A stretch of DNA of 16,959 bases from Clostridia bacterium (lineage in GTDB: Bacteria > Bacillota > Clostridia > Oscillospirales > CAG-382): assembly GCA_017938055.1 (NCBI GenBank), contig JAGBCG010000267.1, positions 1-16,959 on the forward strand. The letters are read 5' to 3'. Below the pieces are notes generated by a model. It had not been told where the DNA came from. It saw nothing but the letters and a program-made list of their open reading frames with translations, and made no database searches. This document shows, one piece after another, positions 14,855-16,959 of the stretch (within the stretch, counting starts at the first letter, position 1; every line of letters starts with the position of its first letter). The position numbers and the translations under genes were made by a program.

Positions 14855-15074
14855 CAAGTGCTGGAAGGTGGCACAAAATATAGCTTTGCAGAACTCTTTG
14901 AGGGACTCGAACCCTGAGAGGGCTTGGAGCGTTAAGAAAAAGTTGCCTAAATGGCAAGTTTTTCAGCGACAAGGTGCGAAACGGGAACCGAAACGTAAGT
15001 TTTGGTCGGTGAGCAGTAAAAACGCGGAGCGATTTCGTCCCTCAAGGCACGCCATAAGTGCTGAAAGGTGGCAC
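14837..15074 (+). repeat. 38-base direct repeats of the tRNA-Arg 3' end, 200 bases apart
   Basis: 14837-14874 and 15037-15074 match at 36 of 38 bases. Each runs from the T arm (GTCCCTCAAGGCACGCCA) through AAGTGCTG and GGTGGCAC. Between them, 14898-14914 carries the reverse complement (17 of 17) of tRNA-Arg 14829-14845. Other parts are an imperfect terminator-like hairpin (14937-14963) and about 70 bases of unknown nature. It looks like an attachment-site duplication, a tRNA-derived repeat or a former tandem tRNA. No integrase is nearby. Confidence 0.85.
14937..14963 (+). terminator. Terminator-like hairpin after tRNA-Arg
   Basis: AAAAAGTTGCC (14937-14947) against GGCAAGTTTTT (14953-14963), one mismatch, loop TAAAT, with the 3' arm ending in five T. 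It could end the Gly-Arg transcript before tRNA-His. Confidence 0.5.
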
Positions 15075-15096
15075 TAAACGCCGAAAGGCGAAATAT

Positions 15097-15174
15097 GGTG
15101 GGATTAGCTAAGTTGGTTATAGCGCCAGGTTGTGGCCCTGGAGGCCATCGGTTCAACTCCGATATCTCACCCCA
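15097..15174 (+). tRNA. tRNA-His (GTG)
   Basis: Anticodon arm CCAGG-TTGTGGC-CCTGG with anticodon GTG, acceptor GTGGGAT/ATCTCAC, the extra 5' G (15097) opposite discriminator C typical of tRNA-His, CCA encoded. It is preceded by the small hairpin CGCC-GAAA-GGCG (15079-15090). Confidence 0.97.
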
Positions 15175-15187
15175 TTAATGAAAACAA

Positions 15188-15218
15188 CTCCCGGTAAGAA
15201 GCCGGGAGCTTTTATTTT
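15188..15218. terminator. Bidirectional terminator between tRNA-His and glpP
   Basis: CTCCCGG (15188-15194) pairs with CCGGGAG (15202-15208) with a seven-base loop. A T-rich tract follows on the plus strand (CTTTTATTTTT) and TTGTTTTC on the minus strand. The two genes converge here. Confidence 0.85.
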
Positions 15219-15250
15219 TATAAATAATAAAGAAGCACGCCTGAGTTTTT

Positions 15251-15805
15251 TTATAAATACCAAAGCTCTTCTTTGCCTGTGGATACGGCAATCGCACCTG
15301 ATGCCAATGCCGCAGTTACTTCTTCCTTTGTTTCAATAAGACCGCCGGCAATTACGGGAACGGAGCTTTTTGCAAATTTATTTATCGTTTTTGTAATTAC
15401 GCCGGGCATAATTTCTATCATGGACGGGTCAGATGAGGACATTACATCATAGATACTGTCGAGTCCCTGAGAATCAAGAGTGAAAAATCTCTGTACAGTA
15501 AACATGCCTTCTCTTTTTGCATATTTTATTATTTGTGCTCTTGTGCTGATTATACCATCACAGCCAAGAGAGGACAGGAATTTTATGCCGGCATCATCCT
15601 TACCTATGCCATCTGCCAAATCAATATGTACAAGCAATTTTTTGCCTTTCATGTGAGCGAGCTTTATGTGTTCCTCAATAGTGAGAATATTACCATTAAG
15701 AAGAAATATAACCTCACAAGGTGACTCCAATGCTCTAAGGAATTTATCTCCTTTAATGGCTGGAACTATGGGGTTTGATTCAAGAATTCGTAAAAAGTCG
15801 GTCAT
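15251..15805 (-). CDS. glpP: Glycerol-3-phosphate responsive antiterminator
   Basis: GlpP-family RNA-binding regulator. In Bacillus, when bound to glycerol-3-phosphate, it prevents termination in leaders of glp genes (glpFK, glpD). It has 184 residues from ATG 15805, nine bases after GGGAGG; the frame's 24-codon extension runs through the leader hairpin and is rejected. Marks of the TIM-barrel family: NPIVPAIK (11-18), HIDLADGIGKD (60-70), RFFTLDS (106-112), IEIMPGVI (130-137), PVIAGGLIETKEEV (150-163) and AIAVSTGKEELW (171-182). No glpF, glpK or glpD is adjacent in the window. The gene has its own promoter, and a terminator stands in its leader, so it may control itself. Confidence 0.92.
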   Translation of the reverse strand: MTDFLRILESNPIVPAIKGDKFLRALESPCEVIFLLNGNILTIEEHIKLAHMKGKKLLVHIDLADGIGKDDAGIKFLSSLGCDGIISTRAQIIKYAKREGMFTVQRFFTLDSQGLDSIYDVMSSSDPSMIEIMPGVITKTINKFAKSSVPVIAGGLIETKEEVTAALASGAIAVSTGKEELWYL

Positions 15806-15832
15806 ATCGTTGTTCCTCCCTTTATAAATAGG

Positions 15833-15873
15833 AAAAAAAGGGTGCAGAAAGAACACGCGGTTCTCCTGCATCT
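15833..15873 (-). terminator. Leader terminator/attenuator upstream of glpP
   Basis: On the minus strand TGCAGGAGAAC and GTTCTTTCTGCA (plus 15870-15843) form a hairpin with loop CGCGT and a one-base bulge, followed by TTTTTTT. It stands about 50 bases after the promoter and before the glpP ribosome binding site. CCCTTT right after the hairpin could also pair with AAAGGG in front of the ribosome binding site. The position fits the type of site GlpP acts on; this is inference. Confidence 0.7.
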
Positions 15874-15902
15874 CCAAAACTCAGCATTTATACTACAAAG
15901 TT

Positions 15903-15931
15903 ATTGTAGCACAAAGTTATTTTGTTGTCAA
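15903..15931 (-). promoter_or_regulatory. Promoter of glpP
   Basis: Minus strand TTGACA (15931-15926), 17 bases, TACAAT (15908-15903). It leaves a leader of about 90 bases. Confidence 0.85.
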
Positions 15932-15965
15932 GTTTTTGACCAAAATGTTTACATAGTAAATTAAC

Positions 15966-15995
15966 AAAAGAAAAAGACGCAGCTACTGCCACGTC
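15966..15995 (-). terminator. Terminator of the minus-strand tRNA cluster
   Basis: GACGTGGCAG-TAG-CTGCGTC on the minus strand (15995-15976, GAC/GTC and GCAG/CTGC with a bulge), then TTTTTCTTTTG. It lies five bases past tRNA-Thr. Confidence 0.75.
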
Positions 15996-16000
15996 CCAAA

Positions 16001-16076
<76 letters not shown>

Positions 16077-16080
16077 ATTT

Positions 16081-16135
16081 GACATAAAAATATGTCCTGA
16101 GAAACACAAATCCGCATTTCTGCGGATAAAGTGTT
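16081..16135 (-). other. Two perfect hairpins in the tRNA-Asp/Thr spacer
   Basis: TCCGCA-TTTC-TGCGGA (16111-16126), wrapped by AACAC/GTGTT (16103-16107 and 16131-16135), and GACATA-AAAA-TATGTC (16081-16096). They may direct tRNA processing or protect the spacer; this is inference. Confidence 0.6.
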
Positions 16136-16211
16136 GGCGACTCGAATGGGGCTCGAACCCATGACCTCCAGCGTGACAGGCTGGCGTTCTAACCAGCTGA
16201 ACTACCGAGCC
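16135..16211 (-). tRNA. tRNA-Asp (GTC)
   Basis: Starts GGCTCGGTAGTTCAGC, anticodon arm CCAGC-CTGTCAC-GCTGG with anticodon GTC, CCA encoded. Confidence 0.97.
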
Positions 16212-16259
16212 GTGGTTAAAACTTATTATAAGATAAGAAAGAGGACGGCGAAGCCATAA

Positions 16260-16438
16260 TCTTTTCTTTTTGCTTGCTTTTTCTTTTCAGTTGAACTTTA
16301 ACAGCTTTTATAGTCTTGACGCCCGCCTTATTGGCGGCAAGACGGCTTTTCGTGCACCGAAAGTAACACTTAAACTACGCTTCCAGCGAAATTCTTTTCT
16401 TTTTGCTTACTTTTTCTTTTCAGTAAAGAAAAAGTAAG
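16260..16438. repeat. Spacer with 32-base direct repeats and an element-type terminal hairpin
   Basis: 16260-16291 and 16393-16424 are 31 of 32 identical (pyrimidine-rich, ending TTTTCAGT). The second copy continues into a perfect stem, ACTTTTTCTTT-TCAGT-AAAGAAAAAGT. This is the right terminal hairpin of elements A/B with a matched C-to-T and G-to-A change. Between them lies GTCTTG-ACGC-CCGCC-TTATT-GGCGG-CAAGAC (16313-16343). The spacer separates tRNA-Val from tRNA-Asp; no gene is seen in it. Confidence 0.8.
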
Positions 16439-16514
16439 TGGTGGGGGGTACAGGGCTCGAACCTGTGACCCTCTGCTTGTAAGGCAGATGCTCTCCCAGC
16501 TGAGCTAACCCCCC
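16439..16514 (-). tRNA. tRNA-Val (TAC)
   Basis: Acceptor GGGGGGT/ACCCCCC, anticodon arm TCTGC-CTTACAA-GCAGA with anticodon TAC, T loop TTCGAGC, CCA encoded. Confidence 0.97.
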
Positions 16515-16516
16515 AT

Positions 16517-16555
16517 ACATGTCTTGAAAGAAAAGAACACAAAGAACTTTCTTAA
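16517..16555. repeat. Degenerate copy of the element's left hairpin module
   Basis: TCTTGAAAGAAAAG followed by CAAAGAACTTTCTT between tRNA-Gly and tRNA-Val. It matches the module at 16914-16950 and the left end of copy B (read on the minus strand), but the arms no longer pair fully. Confidence 0.65.
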
Positions 16556-16640
16556 CAAAAGAGTCCTTTAACTTTTGCTTTCTTCCAAGTATCTTAAACG
16601 GATACGATAATCAGCCAATCGGCTACGCATCGCACCGTGC

Positions 16641-16716
16641 TGGAGCGGATTACGGGGCTCGAACCCGCCACCTCGACCTTGGCAAGGTCGCGCTCTACCA
16701 CATGAGCTAAATCCGC
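16641..16716 (-). tRNA. tRNA-Gly (GCC)
   Basis: Acceptor GCGGATT/AATCCGC, anticodon arm CGACC-TTGCCAA-GGTCG with anticodon GCC, CCA encoded. Confidence 0.97.
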
Positions 16717-16721
16717 ATAAA

Positions 16722-16797
16722 TGGTGCCTCCGGTCGGAATCGAACCAACGACACGGGGATTTTCAGTCCCCTGCTCTACCAACTGAGCTACAGAGGC
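16722..16797 (-). tRNA. tRNA-Phe (GAA)
   Basis: Acceptor GCCTCTG/CGGAGGC, anticodon arm GGGGA-CTGAAAA-TCCCC with anticodon GAA, CCA encoded. Only five bases separate it from tRNA-Gly. Confidence 0.97.
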
Positions 16798-16837
16798 ATG
16801 TATATAATCTCTATATTTTAAAAGCTTTAAGGCATTT

Positions 16838-16912
16838 TGGAGGCGCCACCCGGATTTGAACCGGGGCATAAAGGTTTTGCAGACCTCTGCCTGACCGCTT
16901 GGCTATGGCGCC
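16838..16912 (-). tRNA. tRNA-Cys (GCA)
   Basis: Acceptor GGCGCCA/TGGCGCC, anticodon loop CTGCAAA with anticodon GCA, T loop TTCAAAT, CCA encoded. It is the first tRNA of the cluster within the window; the promoter lies beyond the edge. Confidence 0.97.
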
Positions 16913-16959
16913 ATACTTTTCTTGAAAGAAAAGTATGCAAAGAACTTTCTTTCAAGTAT
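16912..16959. repeat. Left-hairpin module of the dispersed element, cut by the window edge
   Basis: CATACTTTTC-TTGAAA-GAAAAGTATG, then CAAAGAACTTT. It has the same layout as the left end of copies A/B (GGTTACTTTTC-TTGAAA-GAAAAGTAACC, then AAAAGAACTTT), with two base pairs swapped in a compensating way. An overlapping alternative stem CTTGAAAGAAA/TTTCTTTCAAG is also perfect. The sequence ends here, so whether a full element follows is unknown. Confidence 0.75.

Noticed and set aside
14868..15077. 69-residue open frame after tRNA-Arg
   Set aside because: It is made of the tRNA-Arg T-arm copies and the repeat between them, has no ribosome binding site, and is better explained as a tRNA-derived repeat.
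14596..15339. Several 60-70 residue frames on both strands
   Set aside because: They cover tRNA-Gly, tRNA-Arg, tRNA-His or the terminator and have no coding signs.
15806..15877. Longer N-terminus for GlpP
   Set aside because: It would translate the leader terminator hairpin; ATG 15805 has a good ribosome binding site and the family N-terminus.
16594..16869. 91-residue minus-strand frame over the tRNA cluster
   Set aside because: It reads through tRNA-Cys, tRNA-Phe and tRNA-Gly; strings such as VEQGTENPRVVGSIPTGG are the usual false translation of tRNA genes.

Overview
The window reads as chromosomal DNA of a low-GC, endospore-forming member of the Clostridia (Firmicutes/Bacillota), probably an uncultured gut Oscillospirales-type organism. 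The reasons are AT-rich intergenic DNA, strong AGGAGG-type ribosome binding sites, sporulation genes gpr and spoIIP, an [FeFe]-hydrogenase maturation gene (anaerobe), a THF riboswitch on a folT transporter gene, a clostridial short-form SerA, and a BspA-like leucine-rich-repeat lipoprotein. The genus is inference; no 16S is present.

Layout. 1-1867: 3' part of polA (its 5' end lies outside the window). 2014-2967: LRR lipoprotein gene with its own promoter and terminator. 3119-3772: DUF421 membrane protein. 3795-4075: intergenic repeat copy A. 4132-4395 (minus): rpsT. Divergent from it are gpr, spoIIP, a small membrane-anchored ORF and a CmpB-like membrane protein (4544-7570). The rpsT / gpr-spoIIP arrangement is the one known from Bacillus subtilis. 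7710-10181: serC and serA (serine biosynthesis), separated by repeat copy B. 10368-11567: hydF. 11625-14415 (minus): a folate operon consisting of THF riboswitch, folT, folC and a short QueG-like iron-sulfur protein. 14697-15174: tRNA-Gly(TCC), tRNA-Arg(TCT) and tRNA-His(GTG), with an odd tRNA-derived 200-bp repeat unit between the last two. 15251-15805 (minus): glpP with a terminator in its leader. 16001-16912 (minus): six tRNA genes (Cys, Phe, Gly, Val, Asp, Thr) whose spacers carry more repeat and hairpin modules.

The most striking non-coding content is (i) a ~190-bp dispersed element present twice, in opposite orientation and nearly identical. Its terminal hairpins recur as separate modules between the tRNA genes, with paired base changes that keep the stems. 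(ii) The folT leader, where the THF aptamer, an anti-sequester stem and a Shine-Dalgarno-sequestering stem overlap so that a translational OFF switch can be read from sequence. (iii) The duplicated and inverted tRNA-Arg 3' end. (iv) A probable attenuator in front of glpP. The protein-coding content is mostly well-known housekeeping and sporulation functions; no defence system, CRISPR array, integrase or transposase gene is visible.
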